Assembly (NCBI RefSeq): GCF_902497855.1
Contig: NZ_CABVHU010000012.1
Coordinates: 1 to 64,000, forward strand
Reading direction: 5' to 3'
From: Pseudomonas fluorescens
GTDB taxonomy: Bacteria; Pseudomonadota; Gammaproteobacteria; Pseudomonadales; Pseudomonadaceae
DNA length: 64,000 bases
A model generated the notes under the pieces. The model saw only the letters and a list, made by a program, of their open reading frames with translations, was not told the origin of the DNA and did not search any database. The position numbers and the translations under genes are program-made. Shown one piece after another: positions 53,582-61,856 of the stretch (its first letter is position 1; the number at the start of each line of letters is the position of its first letter).

Positions 53582-53681
53582 TGTAGGAGCGAGCTTGCTC
53601 GCGATGGACTTAAGAACAACACGTTCATCCAGGATGAATGCGTTATCGTTCACGTCCATCGCGAACAAGCTCGCTCCTACA
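53582..53681. repeat. REP doublet beside the cheV remnant
   Basis: TGTAGGAGCGAGCTTGCTCGCGATGGAC (53582-53609) and its near-inverse (53654-53681, one change AAGC/ACAAGC) enclose 44 bases with an inner TTCATCC/GGATGAA stem. Its right end supplies the TAG that closes the cheV remnant. Confidence 0.87.
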
Positions 53682-53880
53682 CGAGCATCAGGCGCTGGCG
53701 CACCACATCGACCAGTTTGTCCGGCTGGAATTTGGAGAGGAAATTGTCGCAGCCGACTTTCCTGACCATCGAGTCGTTGAAACTGCCGGACAAGGAGGTG
53801 TGCAGCACCACATACAGGCCACGCAGACGCGGGTCGTTACGGATTTCGGTGGTCAGGCGGTGCTGGTTACGATCAGGCTT
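53677..53880 (-). pseudogene. C-terminal remnant of a cheV-like chemotaxis gene
   Basis: Read on the minus strand, 67 codons give KPDRNQ then HRLTTEIRNDPRLRGLYVVL, HTSLSGSFNDSMVRKVGCDN and FLSKFQPDKLVDVVRQRLML, ending at TAG (53677-53679). This is the end of a CheV receiver domain: the beta-4 VVLHTSLSG and switch Lys in FLSKF. No start codon exists; an in-frame TGA is met just upstream of codon 1, and the remnant directly abuts the lipid kinase stop. CheV links chemoreceptors to CheA. The reading is mine and should be confirmed by search. Confidence 0.72.
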
Positions 53881-54794
53881 TATCGACCCTCAGTCGTTCG
53901 AGTACCGCCGAGCAGCGGCGAGTTTTCCGGCAGGTGCACGCGCAGTGCCGCCGCCCGCGCAGAGAACCGCAGACTGTCGCCTTCCAGAGGTTCGCCATCC
54001 AGGTTGATATAAAGACCTTCCGCGACCTTGATCTCGACCCATGGCAAACGGGCGCGCACAAACATGTTGTCGATACCGAAACCGTCAGCCAACAGGGTTT
54101 TCAAGGTGCCCACCAGCTCCTGCGGCGCAGGCAGGATGCTGATATCCAGCAGGCCATCGTCTGCCAGTGCATCCGGGCACAGCACATGCCCACCGCCAGC
54201 CTGCCGGCCATTGCCGATACCCAATGCCAGGAGCTCGCCACTCCATTGGAAATCAGGGCCCTGCAACTCGCCGTAGGCCGCATGCAACTCACTGAAGCGA
54301 GACAACCCGGTGAATAGATAAGCCGCCCCGCCGAGGATTTTTTTCAGGTCTTCCGAGGTATTGGCCGTCACCTGGCTGCCAAAGCCGCCCGTGGCCATAT
54401 TCAGGAAGACCTGACCGCCCACTTCGCCCAGATCGATGGCGCTCGGCGCAGTGTCCAAAAGATCCAGTGCCTGATCAGGCTCCAGTGGCACACCGGCGGC
54501 GCGGGCAAAATCATTGGCCGTCCCCAAAGGCATCAATACCAGGCTGGCCTGCGTCGGGTGTGCGGCCATGGCCTCGGCAATATCACGCAAAGTGCCATCC
54601 CCGCCGCCGGCGATGATGTGCCTGTAGCCTGCCGTCAACGCCTCCTCTACCAGCCGTTGTGCGTCCCCGGCTTCCCAGGTCAGTCGAACGGCCAGTTCCC
54701 AACCCTGTTGGCGCTTACCCTCGACGGCGGCGCGAACCGACTCGTTGAGCGCTTGCTTGCCATGAAGAATCAATAGCGCCCTGCGTTCGCTCAT
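53880..54794 (-). CDS. yegS: YegS-like lipid kinase (diacylglycerol kinase catalytic domain)
   Basis: The 304-residue protein has the DAGK glycine-rich motif HIIAGGGDGTLRDIAEAMA (residues 62-80) and the LMPLGTANDFARAAGVP loop (about 92-108). A C-terminal beta-sandwich includes INLDGEPLEGDSLRFS. It should phosphorylate a lipid such as phosphatidylglycerol or diacylglycerol at the inner face of the membrane. Start 54794 (MSERRALLI) follows GGGAGTGAGCACA and gives the YegS length of about 300. It ends against the cheV remnant, so its own 3' flank appears rearranged. Confidence 0.85.
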   Translation of the reverse strand: MSERRALLILHGKQALNESVRAAVEGKRQQGWELAVRLTWEAGDAQRLVEEALTAGYRHIIAGGGDGTLRDIAEAMAAHPTQASLVLMPLGTANDFARAAGVPLEPDQALDLLDTAPSAIDLGEVGGQVFLNMATGGFGSQVTANTSEDLKKILGGAAYLFTGLSRFSELHAAYGELQGPDFQWSGELLALGIGNGRQAGGGHVLCPDALADDGLLDISILPAPQELVGTLKTLLADGFGIDNMFVRARLPWVEIKVAEGLYINLDGEPLEGDSLRFSARAAALRVHLPENSPLLGGTRTTEGR

Positions 54795-55020
54795 TGTGCT
54801 CACTCCCATGAATTGAATTCGTACGGGAGATATTGACCTCACCGCCCTTCAGAAAAGTCGATGGGAATTGAATTAATTCGAATCGAGCAGTTTTGCGCCC
54901 TGAAACAAGGAATTTTCTTACAAAACGTTAGGAATCAGCTTAATTGACCAGCCTGTCGTAATTGGTACAACGTGGCGACTGCATTTATCAGTCATCAGTA
55001 GAAACAAACAGGGACGTGCC

Positions 55021-55332
55021 ATGCAAAACCATGACATCAGGCCACCGCTCATTCCGGTCACACCACTCGCAGAGAAACGCTCCAGTCATCAGGCTGAATT
55101 AAAAAACAGCCAGGCACCCACCGGCGGCATCGCCATGGACCCGCGCGTCACTGAATTGCAGGCGCACCTCAAATACATGCGCAGAGACATGGATGAAATG
55201 CGTGACAACGTCAGATCCATCAAGCACCGGCTGGTCTATTCAACTGGCGGAACAGCCGTGGTCCTCGGGCTTCTGGTGTGGATCGGCAACAGCCGTTTCG
55301 ATCAGCTCGTGACGCTTCTTCTGGGTCGATAA
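55021..55332 (+). CDS. Small membrane-anchored hypothetical protein
   Basis: The 103-residue protein has a polar N-terminus (1-45), a helical coiled-coil-like stretch (LQAHLKYMRRDMDEMRDNVRSIKHRL) and one membrane helix (about 72-95). The layout resembles the haemolysin XhlA type of phage-associated small membrane proteins, but this is only an architectural match. RBS AGGGACG precedes the ATG. It stands alone between the lipid kinase and a hairpin before moeA; no phage genes surround it, so I give no function. Confidence 0.65.
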   Translation: MQNHDIRPPLIPVTPLAEKRSSHQAELKNSQAPTGGIAMDPRVTELQAHLKYMRRDMDEMRDNVRSIKHRLVYSTGGTAVVLGLLVWIGNSRFDQLVTLLLGR

Positions 55333-55403
55333 GGATTCGTCATGAACGCAAAAGCCGCCGGGGTTGAGGTCAACCCGCAAAAAATGCGGCGGACGCAGGG
55401 GGC

Positions 55404-55425
55404 AACCCGGCATGGATGCCGGGTT
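55404..55425. repeat. Perfect 10-bp dyad between the small membrane gene and moeA
   Basis: AACCCGGCAT (55404-55413) and ATGCCGGGTT (55416-55425) pair exactly with a 2-base centre. No T run follows, so it is a hairpin or protein site rather than a clear terminator. It lies 16 bases from the moeA stop. Confidence 0.6.
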
Positions 55426-55440
55426 AGCCGCACCCGGATC

Positions 55441-56667
55441 TCAGCCCAGGACTTCACTCAATGGAATGAAGCTGACCCAGTCCCCCTCGACCAGCGTGCG
55501 GTCTTCCAGCACTTCAACCAGGCCATCCGCCCAGGCGGCGCTGCGCAGCACCCCGGAACTCTGATTCCTGTAAATGATGGCCCGCCCGTTCTCCAGCCGT
55601 CCACGCAAGTACTCGCGCCGATTGCCGGCTTTGGGCCAGTCAAATCCCGCGGGAACCTGAAACTTCAGGGGCTCGACTGCCTTCACCCCCAGACGACGCA
55701 TCAGATAGGGCCTTGCCAACAGGGCAAAGGTCACCAGGGTCGACGCCGGGTTGCCGGGCAAGCCGATCACCGGGACGCCGCGAAAATGCCCGAAGGTCAA
55801 CGGTTTGCCTGGCTTGATGGCCAGCTTCCACAAGGTCAGCTCGCCCTCTTCGCGCAAAGCGATCCCGAGAAAATCGGCTTCACCAACCGAAACGCCGCCG
55901 GTCGAGAGGATCAGGTCGACATCCTTCAACTCGCCCAGGCGGGCGCGGGTGGTCGCCAGGTCGTCCGCAAGAATACCGGCATCAATCACTTCACAACCCA
56001 GGCGTTGCAACCAGCTGCAAAGCAATACTCGATTGCTGTTGTAGATCTGTCCCGGGCCCAGCGCCTGACCCGGTTCAAGCAACTCATCCCCGGTAGACAA
56101 GACTGCAACGCGAATCTTGCGAATCACCTCCAGCTCTGCACAACCCAGCGATGCCGCCAGCCCCTGCTCGATCGGTCCCAGGCGCGTGCCGGCGGGCAGA
56201 ATCAGTTCACCGACGGTGGTTTCCTGGCCTTGCGGACGGATGTTTTGTCCCGGGGCCATGGGTTGGATGAAACGCACTCGCTCATCCGCCTGGACCTCGG
56301 CGTTTTCCTGCATCTCGACGCAATCGGCACCGGCGGGAACCGGGGCACCGGTGAAGATTCGTGCACAAGTGCCCGGTTTCAAAGGGCCCGGGGCCTTGCC
56401 TGCGAAAACTTTCTGACTGACCGGCATCGGCTCTCCCGTCCAGTCAGCCACGCGCAAGGCATAACCGTCCATGGCACTGTTGGGCCATGGCGGCAGGTCA
56501 AGCGTCGACACCAGGTCATCGGCCAGTACGCGGCCCTCTACCTGCGCCAACGGCAAGCGTTCACGCTCGCGAATCGGCGAAGCTTCGGCCATTTCGAGCA
56601 AGCGGGCCAGCGCCACTTCGACCGCCATCAGGCTGCCGGTCTTGCCTGGCTTACCCACGGGATTCAC
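55441..56667 (-). CDS. moeA: Molybdopterin molybdenumtransferase MoeA
   Basis: The 408-residue protein inserts molybdate into molybdopterin. Visible motifs are LPPWPNSAMDGYALR (residues 58-72), the GAPVPAGADCVEMQE segment, the MoCF domain VAVLSTGDELLEPG and LSTGGVSVGEADF with the conserved glycine/aspartate region, and LPGNPASTLVTF. Domain order (II, III, IV) and length match E. coli MoeA (411). It overlaps the moaB stop by 17 bases, so the two are translated together. A mobA gene diverges just upstream. Confidence 0.93.
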   Translation of the reverse strand: MNPVGKPGKTGSLMAVEVALARLLEMAEASPIRERERLPLAQVEGRVLADDLVSTLDLPPWPNSAMDGYALRVADWTGEPMPVSQKVFAGKAPGPLKPGTCARIFTGAPVPAGADCVEMQENAEVQADERVRFIQPMAPGQNIRPQGQETTVGELILPAGTRLGPIEQGLAASLGCAELEVIRKIRVAVLSTGDELLEPGQALGPGQIYNSNRVLLCSWLQRLGCEVIDAGILADDLATTRARLGELKDVDLILSTGGVSVGEADFLGIALREEGELTLWKLAIKPGKPLTFGHFRGVPVIGLPGNPASTLVTFALLARPYLMRRLGVKAVEPLKFQVPAGFDWPKAGNRREYLRGRLENGRAIIYRNQSSGVLRSAAWADGLVEVLEDRTLVEGDWVSFIPLSEVLG

Positions 56668-57190
56668 AGGGCGCCGCCTGTTTCAGATGAGGCACGAAAT
56701 TGCACGGGCGGTGCCGCGAATCCAGCTGCTCGGAAAGAATGCCGTCCCAACCGGTGCGTACGGCATTGGTCGAACCGGGCAGGCAGCAGACCAGCGTGCC
56801 ATTGGCCAGGCCGGCCAGGGCCCGGGACTGCACGGTCGAGGTGCCGATATCGGCCACCGATATCTGCCGGAACAATTCACCAAAGCCGTCGACCTGCTTG
56901 TCCAGCAGGCAGCTCACGGCTTCAGGGGTGCTGTCGCGTCCGGTAAAACCGGTGCCACCGGTGATCAGCACGACCTGCACGACGTCGTCGGCAATCCAGT
57001 TGGCGACTTGCGCACGAATTTTGTAGAGGTCATCTTTGAGCAATACCCGGGCCGCCAGGTTGTGACCGGCGGCAATCAGGCGGTCGACGAAAAGCTGGCC
57101 TGACGTGTCGGTTTCCAGGGTACGGGTATCGCTGACCGTCAGCACCGCGATGTTGAGCGGTGCAAAAGGTACATCAGCCTTGGCTTTCAT
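56651..57190 (-). CDS. moaB: Molybdenum cofactor biosynthesis protein MoaB
   Basis: The 179-residue protein adenylates molybdopterin before MoeA acts. The MoCF-type fold appears in VAVLTVSD-like NIAVLTVSDTRTLETDTSG, VLITGGTGFTGRDSTPEAV (phosphate-binding and catalytic GGTG) and FRQISVADIGTSTVQSRALAG, with LPGSTNAVRTGWDGI near the end. Length fits MoaB (about 170). It overlaps moeA and diverges from mobA across an 81-base region that holds no clear riboswitch. Confidence 0.93.
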   Translation of the reverse strand: MKAKADVPFAPLNIAVLTVSDTRTLETDTSGQLFVDRLIAAGHNLAARVLLKDDLYKIRAQVANWIADDVVQVVLITGGTGFTGRDSTPEAVSCLLDKQVDGFGELFRQISVADIGTSTVQSRALAGLANGTLVCCLPGSTNAVRTGWDGILSEQLDSRHRPCNFVPHLKQAAPCESRG

Positions 57191-57271
57191 AGGCTCGTCC
57201 AGTTGTAGGAGAAACAGCCCGGTGTTATATCACAGCGCCTCATTTTTTCACCGCCCCCATGGAGACCTCCC

Positions 57272-57874
57272 ATGACTTCGATGATGGATTTGCCGCCCTG
57301 CTCCATACTGCTCCTGGCGGGTGGGCGCGGCCAACGCATGGGCGGTCAGGATAAAGGGTTGCTGCAATGGCACGGTGAACCACTGATTGCTCATCTGCAC
57401 CGCAAGACCCGCGCATTGAGCGATGACCTGATCATCTCCTGCAACAGGAACCCGGAGCGGTATGCCCCCTACGCCGACCGGCTGGTCCATGACGACGAAG
57501 GGGATTTTCCGGGGCCTTTGGCCGGCATCCGGGCTGGCCTGAAGGCCGCCAGGCATGCGCAGCTGATGATATTGCCTTGTGACGTCCCGCGCATCGATGC
57601 CGCGTTGCTCCAGAGCATGCGCGAAACCGCCAGCCGGCATCCGGACAAACCCTTGATGCTGCGCCAGGGCGAACATTGGGAGCCCTTGCTGTGCATCATC
57701 CCCGTGGCACTGTCCGACGCTTTTGAGAGAGCCTGGCACGACGGTGAACGTAGCCCGGGTCGCCTCATGCGCAAGCTGGGGGCCCATGCACTGCAATGTC
57801 CCGACAATGACCCTCGCCTGGCAAACCTCAATACCCCGGAACTGTTAAGTACCCCTAACGTTGTGTCAGACTGA
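57272..57874 (+). CDS. mobA: Molybdenum cofactor guanylyltransferase MobA
   Basis: The 200-residue protein links GMP to molybdopterin to form MGD, used by formate dehydrogenase and nitrate reductase. It has the nucleotide-binding LLLAGGRGQRMGGQDKGLLQW (residues about 13-33), DDEGDFPGPLAGIRAGLKAA (about 75-94) and MILPCDVPRIDAALL with the conserved Asp. The ATG follows GGAGACCTCCC; the two-Met start (MTSMMDLPP) leaves a 4-codon uncertainty. It diverges from moaB-moeA. Confidence 0.92.
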   Translation: MTSMMDLPPCSILLLAGGRGQRMGGQDKGLLQWHGEPLIAHLHRKTRALSDDLIISCNRNPERYAPYADRLVHDDEGDFPGPLAGIRAGLKAARHAQLMILPCDVPRIDAALLQSMRETASRHPDKPLMLRQGEHWEPLLCIIPVALSDAFERAWHDGERSPGRLMRKLGAHALQCPDNDPRLANLNTPELLSTPNVVSD

Positions 57875-57952
57875 CACCACCGACGGAACTTGCACTGTTT
57901 GTATACGTCTCAAGCTCAGTAACCAAAAGAATTCAAATTCGGAGACACACTC

Positions 57953-58174
57953 ATGACTCAACGGACCCTTGCCACTTTCATGCTCGCACTGGGCCTCGCC
58001 ACCCTTGCCGGTTGCGCCTCGCCAACAGTGATCACCTTGAATGACGGTCGCGAAATCCAGGCCGTCGACGCACCAAAATACGATGACGAATCAGGTTTCT
58101 ACGAATTCGAACAACTGGATGGCAAGCATAATCGCGTGAACAAGGACCAGGTGCGTACCGTCAAGGAGTTGTAA
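57953..58174 (+). CDS. YgdI/YgdR family lipoprotein
   Basis: The 73-residue protein has a lipoprotein signal with the lipobox LAGC (Cys near residue 21). The small SH3-like YgdI/YgdR domain contains TVITLNDGREIQAVDAPKYDDESGFYEFEQLDGKHNRVNKDQV, typical of this family. Such lipoproteins sit in the envelope; their function is unknown. RBS CGGAG lies ahead of the ATG. A clear terminator follows 26 bases after the stop. Confidence 0.88.
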   Translation: MTQRTLATFMLALGLATLAGCASPTVITLNDGREIQAVDAPKYDDESGFYEFEQLDGKHNRVNKDQVRTVKEL

Positions 58175-58200
58175 TTCTTGCGCTGACGACCGGATACTGA

Positions 58201-58225
58201 AAAGCCCGCTTTATGCGGGCTTTTT
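58201..58225 (+). terminator. Intrinsic terminator after the YgdI/YgdR lipoprotein gene
   Basis: AAAGCCCGC (58201-58209) pairs with GCGGGCTTT across a 5-base loop and runs into T5. The A tract on the left lets it serve the convergent pseudouridine synthase gene, which ends at 58258. Confidence 0.88.
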
Positions 58226-58257
58226 CGTGGCCACTTTTCGTTCCCAGGAAGCGCTGC

Positions 58258-59148
58258 TTACCACTGCAGCGTGATCGCGCTTTCGAAGCTTCTTTCCTGA
58301 CCGTCCACCGGATCGACAAAGCGCAGCCCCTGGGCCAGCAGCTTCAAGGGATTGGCATAGTCATCCACGACGCCCTTGAGCACCTGAGGATAGAAGGGGT
58401 CATTGCAGATACTCGCGCCCAGGGCGGTCATGTGCACGCGCAATTGATGCTTCTTGCCCGTCACCGGGTACAGCGCATACCGCCACAGATCACCGTTCTT
58501 CTCCCGGACCTCGACGGCCGTTTCGGTATTGCTGGCACCCGGACCTTCCTGCATGCGGAAGAAAGGCTCGCCATCGATGAGCCGGCTCTTGTGCACCAGT
58601 GGAAAGCAGAGGTCAGGCAATGCCCCGGCAATCGCCTCGTAGCGCTTTTCGATCTGCCGCGCAGGAAACAACGACTGGTACGCCGACCGGCTCCGCGGGT
58701 TGGCTGAAAACAGCACCAGCCCCGCCGTGTGCCGGTCGATGCGGTGCAAGGGCACCAGGTGCGGGTTATCCAGGCGGCGAATCAACCGTCGCAGCAGGGT
58801 CTGCTCCACATATTCGCCGGCCGGCGTCACCGGCAGGAAATGCGGTTTGTCCGCCACCACCAGATGCTCGTCCGCGTACAGGATCGACTCGACCACCGGG
58901 ATCGGCTTTTCGTCCGGCACCTCTCGAAAATAGTGGATCCGCAGACCTTCCTTATAAGGCAGATCAAGGGCAATCGGGGCGCCATGCCCATCGAGGACCC
59001 GCCCGCGGGCGATTCTGTCCAGCCATTGTTCACGGCCAATGGCGCTGAAGTGTTCACACAGGCAATCAAGCACGGTCTGCCATGGCCCCGGCGGCAGGGA
59101 GAGCGTGCTGGCCTGGGTGTGTGCTGCAGTAAAAGATGAAATGGACAT
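58258..59148 (-). CDS. RluA-family RNA pseudouridine synthase
   Basis: The 296-residue enzyme has the catalytic motif PLHRIDRHTAGLVLFS (Asp near residue 149) and the later segments EKRYEAIAG and TGKKHQLRVHMTALGASICNDPFYP. These are marks of RluA-type synthases that isomerise uridines in rRNA or tRNA. The N-terminal part WLDRIARGRVLDGHG resembles an S4-like RNA-binding domain. Start 59148 (MSISSF) was chosen; a form from 59181 adds 11 residues. The target site in RNA is unknown. Confidence 0.88.
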   Translation of the reverse strand: MSISSFTAAHTQASTLSLPPGPWQTVLDCLCEHFSAIGREQWLDRIARGRVLDGHGAPIALDLPYKEGLRIHYFREVPDEKPIPVVESILYADEHLVVADKPHFLPVTPAGEYVEQTLLRRLIRRLDNPHLVPLHRIDRHTAGLVLFSANPRSRSAYQSLFPARQIEKRYEAIAGALPDLCFPLVHKSRLIDGEPFFRMQEGPGASNTETAVEVREKNGDLWRYALYPVTGKKHQLRVHMTALGASICNDPFYPQVLKGVVDDYANPLKLLAQGLRFVDPVDGQERSFESAITLQW

Positions 59149-59214
59149 ACGAACGTTCTGACCCTCGATACAGGGCGGCATTATCCTACAGCAGCCGGAT
59201 AGAGCCTAGTGTCC

Positions 59215-59541
59215 TCAAGCCGGCATGGACCGGGTCTGCGCTGCCGCGTCGGTGAACTCCTTGAGCCAGCGCAGCACGTCGACTGCCTCCCAGCGACCCG
59301 GATCGTACAGGGCATACAACAAGCCCTGATAACCCACGACATCCAGCTGCCTGTGATAGCCCGCGCGCTGGAACAAGGCTTCGATTTCGGCGAAACAGGT
59401 GTTGAAATGCAGTTTATTGAAGGGGGTTTTGCCTTCGGTGACCAGGCCATCCAGACGCAATTCGGTGACGGCCTCGCGCACCACGTCCGCCGACATCCGG
59501 TTCACGCTGTTCTTCAATTGTTCGACATTGACCAAGTTCAT
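59215..59541 (-). CDS. Conserved hypothetical protein
   Basis: The 108-residue protein MNLVNVEQLKNSVNRMSADVVREAVTEL-type sequence is helical at the start. It then has a mixed domain (CFAEIEALFQRAGYHRQLDVVGYQGLLYALYDPGRWEAVDVLRWL). No membrane segment or catalytic motif is seen. The helical start may be winged-helix-like, but that is weak. The longer open frame to 59700 overlaps the glutaredoxin gene; ATG 59541 behind AGAGGG gives the compact form. It lies between a glutaredoxin gene and a pseudouridine synthase gene on the same strand. Confidence 0.65.
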   Translation of the reverse strand: MNLVNVEQLKNSVNRMSADVVREAVTELRLDGLVTEGKTPFNKLHFNTCFAEIEALFQRAGYHRQLDVVGYQGLLYALYDPGRWEAVDVLRWLKEFTDAAAQTRSMPA

Positions 59542-59696
59542 CCCTCTCACTTCGGGGATCGCCTGCCAATCCCTCAGGAGGGACGCATGGCAGGCAATCG
59601 GAATAGCTGTATGCACATACAGTAGCCGATTAACCTGCTTTTCGCCAAGGGAGGAACGAGAACGGCGACGGGTGGGCCGCCACCGATAGCGTCCGA

Positions 59697-59933
59697 TCAC
59701 CCCAGGAACGCCACGACCTGCTCGGAATCGAAAGGCCAGAAGAGTTCAGCGCCGTTATCACGGCGCCGCAATACAGGAATACGCAAACTGTAATCTTCGA
59801 ACCAGGTTTCGTCGTCAGCGATATCCACCAGTTCCACCAGCAGACCGCGCTCGACAAATTCCATCAGCATGGCTTCGGCCACTTCACACAGATGGCACCC
59901 TATGGTGCCGAACAGCTGACATTCAGGAGGCAT
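59697..59933 (-). CDS. Glutaredoxin-like protein
   Basis: The 78-residue thioredoxin-fold protein has LFGTIGCHLCEVAEAML with a CHLC pair (residues 13-16), and SLRIPVLRRRDNGAELFWPF with the cis-Pro loop. It is the short family with CxxC at the start, related to glutaredoxin-like YruB proteins. It probably reduces a cytosolic disulfide or carries an iron-sulfur cluster. It follows the divergent KefB-like gene by about 200 bases. Confidence 0.85.
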   Translation of the reverse strand: MPPECQLFGTIGCHLCEVAEAMLMEFVERGLLVELVDIADDETWFEDYSLRIPVLRRRDNGAELFWPFDSEQVVAFLG

Positions 59934-60142
59934 GACGACAAGACCCGACTAAGTAGGCGTTTATTCTAGGCCGGCGAGCAAAAGCAGTCGAGGCAATGAG
60001 CCAAGCGTCTGAGCAACGGTGGATTTCAGAAGATTTCGGCAAACTGCTGACTCAAATCATTCGTGCGCGGTGGAACTTGCGCGATGCTCATGGCCTTTTT
60101 GCCTCTACGCTTGAGTAGCCAGACCTGAATGCGGAGAGTTTT

Positions 60143-61855
60143 GTGTTCGCCAACCTGTTGATCATCTTCGCCGCCTCCCTGGTGGTGATTGCACTGTTCC
60201 AGCGCCTGCGCTTGCCGCCGGTGCTGGGCTACCTGTGCGTGGGGCTGGTGATCGGGCCGTCCGCATTCAATTGGGTCAATGAAAGCGAAGACTTGCCGGA
60301 CCTCGCCGAACTGGGGGTGGTTTTCCTGCTGTTCTCCCTGGGGCTGGAGTTTTCCCTGACGAAAATGCTCGCGTTGCGCCAAGTGGTGTTTGGCCTCGGC
60401 AGCCTGCAAGTGCTGGGCACCGCGATGTTGCTGGGTGGCATTCTGATACTGCTCGGCATCTCGACCTTGCCTGCGCTGTTGCTCGGTGCCGGCTTGTCGT
60501 TGTCCTCCACCGCCATCGTCAGCAAGGAGCTGGGCAGTCTCGGCGAAATTTTCAGCAGCCACGGCCAGAATGCCATCGCCGTGCTGCTGTTCCAGGATGT
60601 GGTGGCGGTGTTGCTGCTGACGATGGTGCCGGTGTTCGCCGGCAGCAGTGACCAGGCCTGGTACTGGGCGCTGCCACTGACGCTGGGCAAGACCGTGGTG
60701 CTGTTCGTCGGTCTGCTGCTGGCCAGTCGCTGGATACTGCCACGGCTATTCCATGAAGTAGCGGCGGCCCGCTCCGCCGAGTTGTTCGTGCTGCTGGCGC
60801 TGGTGATCGTGCTGCTGACGGCCTGGTTGACCCACCTGCTCGGCCTCTCACCGGCCCTGGGTGCATTCCTGGCCGGCATGCTGTTGGGCGAAAGCCACTA
60901 CCGGCACCAGATCGAAGCCGACATTCGCCCTTTCCGCGACATCCTGCTCGGCGTGTTCTTCGTCAGTATCGGCATGCTTATCGATTTGCGGTTGTTCGCC
61001 AGCCATGGCCTGCTGATTCTCGGCCTGACCCTGGGGTTGCTGCTGCTCAAGGGCAGCGTCGTTGCGCTCCTGGTCAAATGGCGTGGCAGCGATGGCGAAA
61101 CCGCCTGGCGCAGCGGCCTGGCGTTGGCCCAGGGTGGCGAGTTCTGCTTTGCGCTGATGGCGCTGATGCAGCAAAACAAACTGATGCCCGCCGATTTTGG
61201 CGGCCTGCTGCTTGCCGCCACTTTCTGCTCGATGCTGTTGACGCCCTTGCTGTTGCGCGCCGCACCCCGCATCGCAATACACCTGCACCGCAAGCCCAAC
61301 GAAGAAGCGAAACTCGAGGAAATCAGCGCACTCACCGCCGACTTGCATCACCATGTGGTGATCTGTGGCTATGGTCGTGTCGGCCAGTCGATCGGACGCG
61401 CGCTAAGCAATGCGCAGCAACCCTATGTCGCACTGGACACTGATCCGGTGCGTGTCCAGGAAGCCGCCGTGGGTGAAACCTGTGTGCATTATGGCGACTC
61501 ACGCCGCGGTGAACTGCTGGTCGCGATCGGGCTGGAGCGCGCCAGGCTGCTGGTGATCGCCGTGGATCAGACCGACATCGCCTTACTGATCCTCAAGGAA
61601 GCGCGGCGACTCAACGCGGCCGTGCCGATCCTGGTGCGCACCCGCGACGACAGTCAACTGGCCGAGCTGAAGGCATCCGGCGCCAGCGAAGTGGTGCCGG
61701 AACTGCTGGAGTCAAGCCTGATGCTCGCCTCCCACGCGCTGATCATGCTGGGGTTACCCGCCCATCAGGTGCAGGAGCGCGCCGACCAGATCCGGCACGA
61801 CCGCTATCGCCTGTTGCACGGCTTTTATCCCGGCGCCGACGATGAAGAGCATTGA
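60143..61855 (+). CDS. KefB-type monovalent cation:proton antiporter with TrkA-N domain
   Basis: The 570-residue protein has a CPA2 Na+/H+ exchanger domain of about 12-13 helices (residues 1-380) with the motif LLFSLGLEFSL and LFQDVVAVLLL carrying the conserved Asp. A cytosolic Rossmann domain follows (HHVVICGYGRVGQSIGRAL at about 400). It could exchange K+ or Na+ for H+, controlled by nucleotide or glutathione. The start is GTG 60143 behind CGGAGAG; no ATG fits before the first helix. It ends one base from the convergent ammonium transporter stop. Confidence 0.87.
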   Translation: MFANLLIIFAASLVVIALFQRLRLPPVLGYLCVGLVIGPSAFNWVNESEDLPDLAELGVVFLLFSLGLEFSLTKMLALRQVVFGLGSLQVLGTAMLLGGILILLGISTLPALLLGAGLSLSSTAIVSKELGSLGEIFSSHGQNAIAVLLFQDVVAVLLLTMVPVFAGSSDQAWYWALPLTLGKTVVLFVGLLLASRWILPRLFHEVAAARSAELFVLLALVIVLLTAWLTHLLGLSPALGAFLAGMLLGESHYRHQIEADIRPFRDILLGVFFVSIGMLIDLRLFASHGLLILGLTLGLLLLKGSVVALLVKWRGSDGETAWRSGLALAQGGEFCFALMALMQQNKLMPADFGGLLLAATFCSMLLTPLLLRAAPRIAIHLHRKPNEEAKLEEISALTADLHHHVVICGYGRVGQSIGRALSNAQQPYVALDTDPVRVQEAAVGETCVHYGDSRRGELLVAIGLERARLLVIAVDQTDIALLILKEARRLNAAVPILVRTRDDSQLAELKASGASEVVPELLESSLMLASHALIMLGLPAHQVQERADQIRHDRYRLLHGFYPGADDEEH

Positions 61856-61856
61856 C

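Noticed and set aside
55021..55332. XhlA-like small membrane protein as a sign of a prophage
   Set aside because: Only the helix-plus-anchor layout matches, and no other phage genes or attachment sites were found nearby.
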